Below are positions 36,023-45,793 of a stretch of 64,000 nucleotides of DNA, piece by piece. The notes under the pieces were generated by a model that saw only the letters and a program-made list of their open reading frames with translations, ran no database searches and was not told the DNA's origin. Numbering within the stretch: position 1 is the first letter of the stretch; each line of letters begins with the position of its first letter. The position numbers and the translations under genes were made by a program. Origin of the DNA: Bacteroidota bacterium (GTDB lineage: Bacteria > Bacteroidota > Bacteroidia > Bacteroidales > F082); the NCBI GenBank assembly GCA_020444415.1, contig JAHLLA010000001.1:496001-560000 (forward strand), read 5' to 3'.

Positions 36023-37096
36023 TTACAGTGTCTTATAATCTTTTAAAAACTGTTCAATCAGACGGGGAACCGGATAATCACTCAGTTTATTTTTATCTGC
36101 CAAAATTACGAATTTTTCATGCTTGTCAAGTTTTTTGTCCACATTTACCTTTATGAATGTGGCATGAATTGACTGGTGTGTAAGTTTATGAATATACGCT
36201 TTTGATACCAAACTTATCAGCGGATTCTCCAGGTTGAAATTTTGTTTTAAAATATGCATGATCGCTGCATCATTCAGTTCAAGTTTATGATCTGTTTCAA
36301 CAAGTAAAAAATCATAAAGGTTTCTCCAAATATCCCCATTCATTCTTTTTCTTAGATACACTTTAGCATTTTCATTACCGCCTGGCTCCGGTTCGATGAT
36401 AAAATAATAAAAGAACCTGTTTCTGACTTTATTTTTAGGCTTTTTAACTGGTAAATCCTTTACCATCCCATTCAGCCTGGCATAACATTCACCCATGAAA
36501 ATACAAGTATTGCAACCGGGATTGACAGGCGTACAATGGAGAGCTCCGAATTCCATAAGCGCTTGGTTGTATATACTTGGTGCCGCCCTATCCAGTAAAT
36601 CTTCAGCATATTGCTGGAACTTTGTATGACCCTCAGGAGAGTTCACAACAGCATCAATACCAAAAACACGTGACAAGACCCTGTATACATTTCCGTCAAT
36701 CACAGGCCGAGGCAGATTGAATGCGATAGATGCGACTGCTGCTGCGGTATAAGGACCGATACCTGGCATCTTCAGAAGGGCATCATAATCAGAAGGAAAA
36801 TGCCCATTGTATTTTTCTGCAATGATGATTGCAGTTGATAACATGTTGTCTGCCCGGTTGTAATATCCAAGTCCTTGCCACAATTTAAATACTTCATCGC
36901 GCGATGCGCCTGCTAAAGCAAATACATCCGGGTATTTCTCTATAAATTTAAAATAATATTGAAGTCCTTGAATTACGCGCGTTTGTTGCAATATAATCTC
37001 TGACAGCCATATTCGGTATGGGTCATTAGTATTACGCCAGGGCAGGTCGCGTTTATTTTTCTGGTACCATGCAGCCAGTCTGTTTCCAAAATCCAT
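36023..37096 (-). CDS. mutY: A/G-specific adenine DNA glycosylase
   Basis: This 357-residue enzyme removes adenine mispaired with 8-oxoguanine. It shows the HhH-GPD core (LLKMPGIGPYTAAAVASIAF, then RPVIDGNVYRV with the catalytic Asp), the 4Fe-4S loop CTPVNPGCNTCIFMGEC and a C-terminal NUDIX-like recognition domain (about residues 225-357). The start MDFGNRLAAWYQKNKRDLPW is the usual one. It is the first gene of the mutY-ssb-gldE-gldD cluster and diverges from the HU gene. Confidence 0.95.
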   Translation of the reverse strand: MDFGNRLAAWYQKNKRDLPWRNTNDPYRIWLSEIILQQTRVIQGLQYYFKFIEKYPDVFALAGASRDEVFKLWQGLGYYNRADNMLSTAIIIAEKYNGHFPSDYDALLKMPGIGPYTAAAVASIAFNLPRPVIDGNVYRVLSRVFGIDAVVNSPEGHTKFQQYAEDLLDRAAPSIYNQALMEFGALHCTPVNPGCNTCIFMGECYARLNGMVKDLPVKKPKNKVRNRFFYYFIIEPEPGGNENAKVYLRKRMNGDIWRNLYDFLLVETDHKLELNDAAIMHILKQNFNLENPLISLVSKAYIHKLTHQSIHATFIKVNVDKKLDKHEKFVILADKNKLSDYPVPRLIEQFLKDYKTL

Positions 37097-37179
37097 CCAT
37101 ATTTAGCTGAAAATACTTAAAAAGAAGTATTTAGATTGAAAAAAATTAAGTTAAGGCTGCAATGTTAGTGAAAATGTTT

Positions 37180-37187
37180 TATTTTTG
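37180..37187 (+). promoter_or_regulatory. Putative -7 box of the HU gene
   Basis: TATTTTTG matches TAnnTTTG, 47 bases ahead of the HU ATG. The -33 region has no exact TTG at the expected place. Confidence 0.5.
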
Positions 37188-37234
37188 CCAGCCGAAATAA
37201 AAAACTAATATTTAATCAATTAAAAAATAAAGAC

Positions 37235-37519
37235 ATGACAAAAGCGGAAATTGTAACCGAAATTGCCAATAAAACCGGTATTGAAAAAGTAGCTGTTCAA
37301 GCAGTAGTTGAATCATTCATGGAAACTGTAAAAGATACTATGGTTGACGGTGAAAATGTTTACTTAAGAGGATTTGGAAGTTTTATTATCAAGAAAAGGG
37401 CTGAAAAAACAGGAAGAAATATTTCAAAAAATACGACTATCATTATTCCTGCTCACAATATTCCTGCTTTCAAACCTGCAAAAACTTTTGTAAATAAAGT
37501 AAAAGGTAACGTAAAATAA
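37235..37519 (+). CDS. HU-type DNA-binding protein
   Basis: This 94-residue HU/IHF family protein has the conserved start MTKAEIVTEIANKTGIEK and the DNA-binding arm LRGFGSFIIKKRAEKTGRNI. It is a nucleoid protein that bends and compacts DNA. It is followed 27 bases later by a very small basic ribosomal-type gene, probably in one transcript. Confidence 0.93.
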   Translation: MTKAEIVTEIANKTGIEKVAVQAVVESFMETVKDTMVDGENVYLRGFGSFIIKKRAEKTGRNISKNTTIIIPAHNIPAFKPAKTFVNKVKGNVK

Positions 37520-37546
37520 TTTTAAAATCTACAAAAATCATTAACT

Positions 37547-37636
37547 ATGCCAAACGGTAAAAAGAGGAAAAGACACAAGATGGCTACCCATAAACGCAAA
37601 AAGCGTTTAAGGAAAAACAGGCATAAGAAGAAATAG
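37547..37636 (+). CDS. 29-residue AURKAIP1/COX24-like basic peptide (ribosomal type)
   Basis: A 30-codon reading frame starts at the ATG at 37547 and ends with TAG at 37636. The peptide begins MPNGKKRKRHKMATHKRKKR and ends LRKNRHKKK, almost entirely Lys, Arg and His. This matches the short AURKAIP1/COX24 domain proteins of Bacteroidetes, related to mitoribosomal mS38 and mycobacterial bS22, which bind the decoding region of the small subunit. It lies between the HU and RNase G genes. Confidence 0.85.
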   Translation: MPNGKKRKRHKMATHKRKKRLRKNRHKKK

Positions 37637-37789
37637 TTTTTCTTAAATTTTCAATAGCACAATGCCTTGTTATAAAGGTATTGTGTTATTTAATTTGATC
37701 CAGCTCACCTCGACATTTATTTTTTGTTGTCCTTTTATTATCACTTAAAACCCTGGTTTTGAGTGGCATTTCTAAATTATAGACATATT

Positions 37790-39340
37790 GTGAATAGAGA
37801 ATTAATCATCGATTCAAATTCATCGGAGGTTAGCATTGCTCTTCTTGAGGACAAGACATTAGTCGAACTTCATAAAGAACAGAATAACAATCAGTTTTCA
37901 GTAGGCGATATTTTTCTGGGTAAAGTAAGGAAAATAATGCCTGGTTTGAATGCTGCTTTTGTTGATGTTGGCTACGAACGTGATGCTTTTCTGCATTACC
38001 TGGATTTGGGCCCACAAATTAAAACGTATAACAATTTCGTAAAACTTGGGATGCTGGGAAAATCTCAGCACATTAGCTTTGAAAAATTCAGGCTTGAAAA
38101 AGATATTGAAAAAACAGGGAAAATTAACCAGGTACTAACTTCAGGTCAGCAGATTCTCGTGCAAATTGCTAAAGAACCTATTTCTACCAAGGGACCGCGT
38201 ATTTCAACTGAAATTTCATTCCCGGGCAGGTATATTGTATTGCTACCTTTTTCAAATAAAATTTCTATCTCCCAAAAGATAAAAAGCAAAGAGGAAAGAA
38301 GCCGGCTTAAAAGATTGATATTAAGCATCAAGCCAAACAATTACGGTGTTATCATACGAACTGTTGCCGAGCACAAGAAAGTAGCAGAACTGGATGCTGA
38401 TTTACGTGATTTAACTTCAAAATGGGAAAAAATCACTAAGCAGCTCCCACATATTTCGGCACCCAGAAAAGTATTAAGCGAACTTGGACGCACATCTACC
38501 ATTTTAAGGGATAACCTGAATGAGTCATTCAATAGCATTCATGTGAATGATTCGGTCCTTTACGAAGAAGCAAGAAATTTGCTGGGAACCATTTCGCCAG
38601 ATAAAATTGATATCGTAAAAAGATACAAGGGCCGCACACCTATTTTCGAATATTTTGGTGTTGAAAAGCAATTACGAAATTCTTTTGGCAAAACAGTTAC
38701 TATTAAAAGTGGCGTTTACCTCATCATTGAACATACTGAGGCATTACATGTAATTGACGTAAATAGCGGACACCGGGTGAATAAGGATAACTCGCAGGAA
38801 GAAAATGCCCTGGAAGTGAATATTGAAGCTGCCATTGAAATTGCCCGCCAACTGCGTTTGCGCGATATGGGCGGTATCATCGTGGTTGATTTTATTGACA
38901 TGAATGATGCGAAAAACAGACGTGCGTTGTTTAACAGGTTTAAAGAAGAGATGGCAAAAGATAGCGCCAAGCATACGGTTTTGCCTCCCAGCCGTTTCGG
39001 ACTTGTTCAAATTACACGCCAGCGCGTAAGACCACTAATGAGTGTACCGGTACTGGAACAATGTCCGGTTTGTAATGGTTCAGGCGAAATTAAATCGAGT
39101 GTGATTGTTGTTGACGATATTGAGAATAATCTGAATTACCTGATCCAGGATCAGAATGAGAAAAACCTGACTTTGGCAGTGCATCCTTTTATTGCGGCTT
39201 ACCTGACAAAAGGAATGAAGTCCATTCGCTATAAATGGTTTTTAAAATATAGACGATGGGTTAAGATCAGGGAAAATAAAGATTTCCACCTACTCGAGTA
39301 TTTATTCCTGAATAAAAATAATGAAGTCATAAAAAGCTAA
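37790..39340 (+). CDS. rng: Ribonuclease G/E family endoribonuclease
   Basis: This RNase matures rRNA and degrades mRNA. An S1 domain follows the start (GDIFLGKVRKIMPGLNAAFVDV), and the catalytic Asp residues lie in HVIDVNSG and GIIVVDFIDM. The CPVCNGSG motif belongs to the zinc link of the family. I take the GTG at 37790 (516 residues, MNRELIIDSNSSEV), because that is where family similarity begins; the longer reading from a GTG at 37763 adds nine unusual residues. A strong terminator follows at 39362. Confidence 0.92.
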   Translation: MNRELIIDSNSSEVSIALLEDKTLVELHKEQNNNQFSVGDIFLGKVRKIMPGLNAAFVDVGYERDAFLHYLDLGPQIKTYNNFVKLGMLGKSQHISFEKFRLEKDIEKTGKINQVLTSGQQILVQIAKEPISTKGPRISTEISFPGRYIVLLPFSNKISISQKIKSKEERSRLKRLILSIKPNNYGVIIRTVAEHKKVAELDADLRDLTSKWEKITKQLPHISAPRKVLSELGRTSTILRDNLNESFNSIHVNDSVLYEEARNLLGTISPDKIDIVKRYKGRTPIFEYFGVEKQLRNSFGKTVTIKSGVYLIIEHTEALHVIDVNSGHRVNKDNSQEENALEVNIEAAIEIARQLRLRDMGGIIVVDFIDMNDAKNRRALFNRFKEEMAKDSAKHTVLPPSRFGLVQITRQRVRPLMSVPVLEQCPVCNGSGEIKSSVIVVDDIENNLNYLIQDQNEKNLTLAVHPFIAAYLTKGMKSIRYKWFLKYRRWVKIRENKDFHLLEYLFLNKNNEVIKS

Positions 39341-39361
39341 TGAACTTCGAAAAAAATTACA

Positions 39362-39389
39362 AAAAAGACCGCCATTGCGGTCTTTTTTT
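39362..39389. terminator. Terminator between convergent RNase G and USP genes
   Basis: AAAAAGACCGC (39362-39372) pairs with GCGGTCTTTTT (39377-39387) around a CATT loop, with T and A runs on both sides. It can serve both strands. Confidence 0.85.
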
Positions 39390-39390
39390 G

Positions 39391-40239
39391 TTATCCGTTA
39401 AAAAATCTGATCCGGTCAGGATGAATACTAAGTACCGGGATTGGCGAGTGATTTACCATTTGACTGGCATAGGGTCCTAACCACAAATTAGAGGTTTTGG
39501 TTTCCTGCTCGGTCATGATGGATATTAAATTTGCTTTTACTTTTTCGGCATATTCAATGGTTGATTCCGTGATATGATCCGTTTCAATAAACACTTCTTT
39601 GTGTCGTATATCATTTTCTTCAAGATAATCTTTTGCTTGCTCCACGTAATTTTGAATGCGGTACCGGATGTCGTCAAGGCTTGAAGTGTACATGCCCAGG
39701 ATATGCACTTCAGCATTAAAAAACTTGGCTAGCAGCGCTGTCATGGGCAATTTTTGCCTCGTCACCTTGGTACTGTCAAATGGTATAACAATTCTTTTCA
39801 AGCCTTTTTCAATGTCAACCCCGGCTCTGATGGTGATAATGGGTTTTGTAGTGGACGATACGACGCGGTTGGCATTACTGCCAATCCAAAATTCTTCAAA
39901 ACCGGTCGATCCATGTGTGCCAATAACAATTAAAAAAGCATTGATCTCATCTGCTACTGCACAAATTTCCTTGTACACTTTACCTTTCCTTACTTGAAAA
40001 CTGAACTCCTCCCTGCCCAGCTTGCTTTTGTATTTTGTAATGAGTGCCTTAAATTTATCCTCTACTTCTTTTATCAGATCTTTCGGTTCTACCGAAAATA
40101 TTTCTTTGGAATAATCTAAATGATTTACCCAAACCATAGTGATACCAGACGATGCTCTTTGGGCAATTGTAATTGCGTGCTCCAGTGCATTTATAGAGCA
40201 ATCGGAGAAATCGATGCCAACGAGAATTTTTTTATTCAT
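39391..40239 (-). CDS. Tandem universal stress protein
   Basis: This 282-residue protein has two Usp domains. The first (residues about 1-145) has the start KKILVGIDFSDCSINALEHA and the ATP-loop-like GTHGSTGFEEFWIGSNANRVV; the second (about 150-280) ends with LWLGPYASQMVNHSPIPVL. Usp proteins bind ATP or AMP and help survival under stress, but individual roles vary. It is the third gene of a USP-SPOR-USP operon and overlaps the SPOR gene by eight bases. Confidence 0.87.
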   Translation of the reverse strand: MNKKILVGIDFSDCSINALEHAITIAQRASSGITMVWVNHLDYSKEIFSVEPKDLIKEVEDKFKALITKYKSKLGREEFSFQVRKGKVYKEICAVADEINAFLIVIGTHGSTGFEEFWIGSNANRVVSSTTKPIITIRAGVDIEKGLKRIVIPFDSTKVTRQKLPMTALLAKFFNAEVHILGMYTSSLDDIRYRIQNYVEQAKDYLEENDIRHKEVFIETDHITESTIEYAEKVKANLISIMTEQETKTSNLWLGPYASQMVNHSPIPVLSIHPDRIRFFNG

Positions 40240-40675
40240 AATTGAAGGTTTTTTTATATTTCGTTAATTCAGGAAATGTAATTTTATCTTTTATGACCCA
40301 TGCCTGAGGATAACTTCTTTCAATGCTTTCCATAAATTCTAATGCATCCAACCTGGTTCTGAAATCACCAACCCGCAAACGGTAATAAGGTTCCCTGAAA
40401 GTAACGTAGGTATTTATGGTGGGTTGGCTTTCCTCGAATTCGGTTTTTATTTCATTAACTTCATCAAGTGCTGTATTTCCCGCTCGCATAATCAATTGTA
40501 TCCGGTAGCCATCGATTAATGGAAAAGTTTCATTATAAGTAATATGTAATTCAACGAGATCTTCAATCCGGGGATCGCTATAATTAATTACCGAATTTAC
40601 ATCTGTATATTGTGCTTTTAGCCCAATTACCGCGCCGATTAAAATGACAGCTAATATGATGGGTTTAATATTCAT
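40232..40675 (-). CDS. Secreted SPOR-like domain protein
   Basis: This 147-residue protein has a signal peptide (about residues 1-21, ending LKAQ) and a C-terminal SPOR-like domain, seen in DGYRIQLIMRAG and EPYYRLRVGDFRTRLDALEF. SPOR domains bind denuded peptidoglycan. It sits between two universal stress protein genes, overlapping the downstream one by eight bases and lying 20 bases after the upstream one. The pairing of a cell-wall-binding domain with cytosolic stress proteins is unexplained. Confidence 0.75.
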   Translation of the reverse strand: MNIKPIILAVILIGAVIGLKAQYTDVNSVINYSDPRIEDLVELHITYNETFPLIDGYRIQLIMRAGNTALDEVNEIKTEFEESQPTINTYVTFREPYYRLRVGDFRTRLDALEFMESIERSYPQAWVIKDKITFPELTKYKKTFNYE

Positions 40676-40695
40676 AATTGTTATAAACGTATTTT

Positions 40696-41532
40696 TTAAT
40701 CCCGTATTTCTTTGGATCGCAAACTTAAAACAGGAATTTCCGAATTATTGATCAGTTGCTGGGCATAGGGCCCTAAAAATTTATTGGCCGTCGTTGTATC
40801 CTGATCTGTCATTATTGAAATCAAGTCGATTTTATTTTGCCTGCTATATTTGATTATTGATGCTGCCACATTATCAGCCTCAATCTCTCCGTTTACAAAC
40901 TTTACCTTTTCTTCCTTCAGGCAGGCTATGGCATCTTCCCCGTATTTATCAATTCTTTTTCTGATGACACTTAAAGGTGTGTTGAATATTTTTAAAAGAT
41001 GAATGGTAGCATTAAATTTCTTTGCAAGGTCAGCAGCAAATGGAAGTTTTTGTTTGGTTTCAAGGGAGCTATCCAGCGGAAGCAATATATTTTTAATTGA
41101 ATCTTTAAACTCATAATCACTTCTGATGGTGACCACAGGACATGGCGCCTGACTTACTATCCGGTTGGCATTGCTGCCAATCCAATATTGCTCATAACCT
41201 GAAACACCATGTGTACCCGCGAATATCATATCTGCATTTATCTGTTTTGCCGCTTTTGAAATTTCCTGATATACCCTTCCCTTTCTTAACAGCACCTGTA
41301 TCTCACCACATTGTACCTGTGGCTGAAATTTCTTTATAATACTATTCATGTATGACCGCTTTTCAATCCTGGTCTCACCTTCAATAATATCAATAACGCT
41401 TTCTTCTATCAAAGTATTATCCACCCATATCAAATGTATGCATGCATTAAGTTTGTTAGCGAATAAAACAGCATATTCTAACGCATGCTCCGCATTTTTT
41501 GAAAAGTCAATGGCAACTAATATTGTTTTCAT
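40696..41532 (-). CDS. Tandem universal stress protein
   Basis: This 278-residue protein has two Usp domains and is a paralogue of the one at 39391-40239: the start KTILVAIDFSKNAEHALEYA, the loop GTHGVSGYEQYWIGSNANRIV and the late FLGPYAQQLINNSEIPVL align well with it. It is the first gene of the USP-SPOR-USP operon. The two paralogues may have arisen by duplication around the SPOR gene. Confidence 0.87.
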   Translation of the reverse strand: MKTILVAIDFSKNAEHALEYAVLFANKLNACIHLIWVDNTLIEESVIDIIEGETRIEKRSYMNSIIKKFQPQVQCGEIQVLLRKGRVYQEISKAAKQINADMIFAGTHGVSGYEQYWIGSNANRIVSQAPCPVVTIRSDYEFKDSIKNILLPLDSSLETKQKLPFAADLAKKFNATIHLLKIFNTPLSVIRKRIDKYGEDAIACLKEEKVKFVNGEIEADNVAASIIKYSRQNKIDLISIMTDQDTTTANKFLGPYAQQLINNSEIPVLSLRSKEIRD

Positions 41533-41684
41533 GGCGCTGAATTTTATTGCATTGATATTCCTGCACTTACCATCAATTAACTGATAAATTGATTATGAAG
41601 CTAATGTAATATTTTTTTTCTGAATTTCAAAACAGTACCAACATACAAGGCGCAATTCATAAAATCTTATTCGTTACTTATTAT

Positions 41685-41692
41685 TACTTTTG
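41685..41692 (+). promoter_or_regulatory. Putative -7 box of ruvB
   Basis: TACTTTTG matches TAnnTTTG, 20 bases ahead of the ruvB ATG. The start codon itself has AGGA three bases upstream. Confidence 0.5.
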
Positions 41693-41711
41693 TTGCTTAA
41701 GTTGAGCAGGA

Positions 41712-42734
41712 ATGAACGAAAATCTGGATGCTACGAAGAACCATTTAAGCAAGGTTGAGATTGAAATTGAAAATGTGCTGAGGCCGGGTCAGTTCAATAG
41801 CTTTTTGGGGCAACCCAAGGTAGTTGAAAACTTGGAAATATTTGTGGAAGCGGCTAAGCAACGAGGTGAAGCCCTCGACCATGTGTTACTGCATGGCCCC
41901 CCGGGATTGGGTAAAACAACGCTCTCGTATATCATCTCAAATGAGTTGGGTGTCAATATTATTACTTCCTCCGGACCAGTACTCGACAAGCCAGGCGACT
42001 TAGCGGGATTATTAACCAATCTGGGTGAAAATGACGTGCTATTCATTGATGAAATTCATCGCCTGAGTCCGGTAGTGGAAGAGTATTTATACTCGGCTAT
42101 GGAGGATTTTAAGATTGATATTATGATCGAAACCGGTCCAAATGCACGTTCCGTTCAAATCAGTTTGAGTCCTTTCACATTAATCGGAGCAACCACCCGT
42201 TCAGGATTATTAACAGCTCCCCTGCGGTCGAGATTCGGAATTACATCGAGGTTAGCATATTACAATACGGAAACTCTGGCCGGTATTATTAAACGTTCAG
42301 CGTCCATTTTAAAAGTTAAAATTGATGAAGATGCTTCTTTTGAAATAGCCAGAAGAAGCCGGGGAACACCACGGATTGCCAATTTGCTGTTACGACGTGT
42401 TCGTGACTTTGCCCAGATCAAAGGTTCGGGCGAAATAGAAATGAAGATTTCAAAACACGCCCTCGAAGCACTAAATGTGGACAAATTTGGATTAGATGAA
42501 ATGGATAATAAAATTCTTTCCACCATTATTGATAAATTTAAAGGAGGACCCGTTGGAATTACAACCATTGCTACGGCTGTTGGAGAAGAATCTGGTACCA
42601 TTGAAGAAGTTTATGAACCATTCCTTATCCAGGAAGGTTACCTGATGCGCACACCACGTGGCAGGGAAGCTACTGAATTGGCTTATAAACATCTTGGTAA
42701 GATCAAAGACCCGGACCAGGGAAAGCTATTTTAA
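41712..42734 (+). CDS. ruvB: Holliday junction branch migration ATPase RuvB
   Basis: This 340-residue AAA+ motor drives branch migration of Holliday junctions with RuvA. Walker A is [14 protein letters not shown], Walker B is [12 protein letters not shown], sensor motif [18 protein letters not shown] follows, and the winged-helix C-terminus ends with [20 protein letters not shown]. The length is normal for the family. queG follows after 17 bases and is likely co-transcribed. Confidence 0.96.
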   Translation: MNENLDATKNHLSKVEIEIENVLRPGQFNSFLGQPKVVENLEIFVEAAKQRGEALDHVLLHGPPGLGKTTLSYIISNELGVNIITSSGPVLDKPGDLAGLLTNLGENDVLFIDEIHRLSPVVEEYLYSAMEDFKIDIMIETGPNARSVQISLSPFTLIGATTRSGLLTAPLRSRFGITSRLAYYNTETLAGIIKRSASILKVKIDEDASFEIARRSRGTPRIANLLLRRVRDFAQIKGSGEIEMKISKHALEALNVDKFGLDEMDNKILSTIIDKFKGGPVGITTIATAVGEESGTIEEVYEPFLIQEGYLMRTPRGREATELAYKHLGKIKDPDQGKLF

Positions 42735-42751
42735 ATCGCCTTCATCATAAA

Positions 42752-43684
42752 ATGAATACATCTCAAATAAGTGAGTTTATAAAAAGTGAAGCCAAAAAAA
42801 TTGGTTTTTTCGAATGCGGCATTTCAAAAGCCCAACAACTTGAAGAAGACGAAGCCCGGATGGAAGCATGGCTCAAAAAAGCTATGCATGGTTCTATGTC
42901 GTACCTCGAAAAAAACAAAACCAAACGGTATGATCCTTCCAAACTCGTTGGAGGTGCAAAATCAGTAATTACCGTTTTATACAATTATTATCCTGATAAA
43001 AAACTCCCGGAAGAGGATAACTATCGTATTTCAAAGTATGCCTATGGCAAAGATTACCATTTTGTGGTGAAGAACAAACTGGCTTTGTTATTGTCAGCTA
43101 TTGAAAATAAAACCGGTGAACGAAAAGCCCGTTTGTTTGTCGATTCAGCACCTGTTCTCGACAGGGCTTGGGCCCGTGAAAGCGGACTTGGGTTTATTGG
43201 TAAAAATACGATGCTGATCAACAGGAAGCAGGGATCATTTTTCTTTATCGGCCATATCATTTGCGATCTGGAACTGACCTATGATGAAACTAATTATAAA
43301 AACTATTGTGGCACATGCACTAAATGTATTGATGCCTGCCCTACCCATGCCATTGAGGCATTTCAAGTAGATGCCACGAAATGTATTTCCTATCTTACCA
43401 TTGAAAATCGTGATGAAATTCCAGAAATGTATCAGGATAAATTAAATAACTGGATATTTGGTTGCGATATTTGCCAGGATGTTTGCCCTTGGAACAAATT
43501 TGCCAAACCCCATCATGAACCCTTGTTCAATCCTTCAGACAAATTGATCAATATGGAAAAGAATAACTGGGAACAACTTGAAAAACCTGTATTCAATAGT
43601 TTATTTAGGAATAGTGCGTTACAACGTACCGGTTTTAAAGGATTGAAAAGAAATATCAAATTTGTTTCTGAAAGTCCTGAGTAA
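42752..43684 (+). CDS. queG: Epoxyqueuosine reductase
   Basis: This 310-residue enzyme performs the last step of queuosine synthesis in tRNA, using cobalamin and two 4Fe-4S clusters. It shows VDSAPVLDRAWARESGLGFIG with the catalytic Asp, then CGTCTKCIDACPTHAIE and CDICQDVCPWN for the clusters. It is somewhat shorter than the E. coli enzyme because it lacks the C-terminal HEAT-repeat extension, a common variant. Confidence 0.93.
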   Translation: MNTSQISEFIKSEAKKIGFFECGISKAQQLEEDEARMEAWLKKAMHGSMSYLEKNKTKRYDPSKLVGGAKSVITVLYNYYPDKKLPEEDNYRISKYAYGKDYHFVVKNKLALLLSAIENKTGERKARLFVDSAPVLDRAWARESGLGFIGKNTMLINRKQGSFFFIGHIICDLELTYDETNYKNYCGTCTKCIDACPTHAIEAFQVDATKCISYLTIENRDEIPEMYQDKLNNWIFGCDICQDVCPWNKFAKPHHEPLFNPSDKLINMEKNNWEQLEKPVFNSLFRNSALQRTGFKGLKRNIKFVSESPE

Positions 43685-43741
43685 ATAACCTTGTAAATTG
43701 ACACGCTATAATTCTTACACATGACTTTCTATTTATTCAGT

Positions 43742-43749
43742 TATATTTG
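43742..43749 (+). promoter_or_regulatory. Putative -7 box of the symporter gene
   Basis: TATATTTG matches TAnnTTTG, 28 bases ahead of the ATG at 43778. No clear -33. Confidence 0.45.
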
Positions 43750-43777
43750 ATTTTTATTGGCCTCATAAATAAACGCT

Positions 43778-45250
43778 ATGAACTGGTTGTTTTTTTGGAT
43801 CATCATTTATTTGGCACTGATTGTATATCTTGCCTTACGTCACCTTCGCAGTTCCGACTTTGACCAATACCTGGTCAACAACCGGAACACCAAAACCCTG
43901 CCCCTAGTTTTTACGGTACTGGCCACATTTGTTGGGGGCGGCACCTCTATCGGACTGATGGCATTGGGTTATGAATCAGGTTTTGCAGCGGTTTCTATTG
44001 GAATTGCCTATGTAATCGGTTTTGTGATCATGTCATTTTATGCTGGGAAAATAAGAACTTATGGTGCCAACAATAATATCTACAGCTTTCCACATTATTT
44101 AAACCACAAATTTACTTCGAGCAAAGAAAAAGGCTTTTCTAGGATCTTCTCAGCAACAGTAAGTGGGGTAAACATCTTCATTTTCTTTTTCATCCTGGCA
44201 GCCCAGTTTGTAGCTATGGCCAGCCTTTTGAAATATTCTTTCGAAATCGGATACACAACAGCTGTGATTATCTCAGCCCTTATTATCATTATTTATACGG
44301 CAATTGCCGGACTTTCAGGTGTTATTCTTACCGATATGATCCAATTCATTGCCATTGTCATCATGATCCTGCTCATATTTATCCCGGGAATTATTGACGA
44401 TACAGAATTTTTCAGCCGGATGCAGGAACTACCCCGGGAAATGCTGAACGGAACACAATTGGGTTGGGGTTTTTTAATCGGAACTATTTTATTCCTCTCC
44501 TGGTCGGTACTGGTACGGATGGATATCTGGCAGCGGATCCTCGCCGCTAAAAGCGAAAAAGTAGCCCGGAAGGTCAGTATTTGGTCAGGGATTGGGATGC
44601 TGCCATTTTATATTATTTTCCCTATGGTGGGTATGGCCATCAAATTGGTTCTTGACCGTGAATTAGCAACCAACGAATCTGCCGATGTAGCCTATGAATT
44701 TATTTCGCGTCATACGGTTGAAATCTTTTTAATGGATATTAATTTCGGGCCTGTTCTTTTGGGGTTTGCAGTAGTGGGTTTACTTTCCGCACTGATGTCA
44801 TCGGGGGATAGTTTTTTAAATATAATTTCTATTTCAGCGGTAAAAGATTTTGTAGGATGGGGAAAGAAGAAAGAAGAAGTAAGCAAAGAAAAGGCCCACC
44901 TGATGATCCGGATAGCAACCATTATATTTGGTATCATCGCTTTGTTTACGGCTCTCGTATTTCCTTATATTGTTGATTTGATGGTTGTAGGAATCTCTAC
45001 TATCACCATTTTCGCTCCCATAACCTTATTTGCATTGATCAGTAAAAATGCATTTGCATACCGGAAAGTGGCATTGGCAAGTATTTTAAGCGCCTTTGTC
45101 ATCAACCTCATCCTTTTCACTTATGGTACCTTGTATCCTGAACTATTCCGGGCTAAAACTTCTTTTGTTCCTGCATTTGTTGTTGGCTCACTCGTATTAG
45201 TAATCGGTGTGCTTGTTTCAAAACCTAAAAAAGCAATCCATGAGCCTTAA
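43778..45250 (+). CDS. Sodium:solute symporter (SSS family)
   Basis: This 490-residue protein has about 13 membrane helices and the SSS pattern near the start (DQYLVNNRNTKTLPLVFTVL, FVGGGTSIGLMALGYESG), as in proline, pantothenate and sugar symporters. It imports a small solute with Na+; the solute is not evident. Its last 11 bases overlap the tadA start. Confidence 0.88.
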   Translation: MNWLFFWIIIYLALIVYLALRHLRSSDFDQYLVNNRNTKTLPLVFTVLATFVGGGTSIGLMALGYESGFAAVSIGIAYVIGFVIMSFYAGKIRTYGANNNIYSFPHYLNHKFTSSKEKGFSRIFSATVSGVNIFIFFFILAAQFVAMASLLKYSFEIGYTTAVIISALIIIIYTAIAGLSGVILTDMIQFIAIVIMILLIFIPGIIDDTEFFSRMQELPREMLNGTQLGWGFLIGTILFLSWSVLVRMDIWQRILAAKSEKVARKVSIWSGIGMLPFYIIFPMVGMAIKLVLDRELATNESADVAYEFISRHTVEIFLMDINFGPVLLGFAVVGLLSALMSSGDSFLNIISISAVKDFVGWGKKKEEVSKEKAHLMIRIATIIFGIIALFTALVFPYIVDLMVVGISTITIFAPITLFALISKNAFAYRKVALASILSAFVINLILFTYGTLYPELFRAKTSFVPAFVVGSLVLVIGVLVSKPKKAIHEP

Positions 45251-45689
45251 CCTTTATACCGATGAATATTTCATGAAAGAAGCTTTGAAAGAAGCCCGGA
45301 AAGCATTTGATAAAGATGAAATACCTGTAGGGGCAGTGGTTGTATGCAATAACCAGATCATTGCACGGGCACATAATAGCACAGAAACATTGAATGATGT
45401 TACGGCCCATGCCGAAATGCTTGCTTTTACAGCGGCTTCGGATTATTTAGGTGGTAAATACCTGACTGACTGCATACTATATGTGACCCTGGAACCCTGT
45501 GTGATGTGTGCGGGCGCTTCGTACTGGACTCAAATCAGTAAACTCGTATATGGTGCAAGGGATGAAAAACGCGGTTTCCAGAAAATTGACCGGAAAATTC
45601 TGCATCCTTCCACCATTGTTTTGGGGGGTATTTTAGAAAATGAATGCCGACACATTTTACAGAATTTCTTTGAAAAAAAGAGAAACTAG
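45240..45689 (+). CDS. tadA: tRNA-specific adenosine deaminase TadA
   Basis: From the ATG at 45240 the protein has 149 residues and starts MSLNLYTDEYFMKEALKEA. The zinc site is in VTAHAEMLAF (His and the proton-shuttling Glu) and LEPCVMCAGA (two Cys). TadA converts A34 to inosine in tRNA-Arg. The start overlaps the symporter gene by 11 bases; a reading beginning at 45207 is less likely. It is followed by the non-coding region with the putative RNA gene. Confidence 0.9.
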   Translation: MSLNLYTDEYFMKEALKEARKAFDKDEIPVGAVVVCNNQIIARAHNSTETLNDVTAHAEMLAFTAASDYLGGKYLTDCILYVTLEPCVMCAGASYWTQISKLVYGARDEKRGFQKIDRKILHPSTIVLGGILENECRHILQNFFEKKRN

Positions 45690-45793
45690 TCGATACTTAT
45701 CTGTAAATTATTGTATTTCAATTTCATCAGCGTTATGAACAATTGTTCATAAGTGTTGTTGATTTTATGTTAATTTATACCACTATCAAAAAA

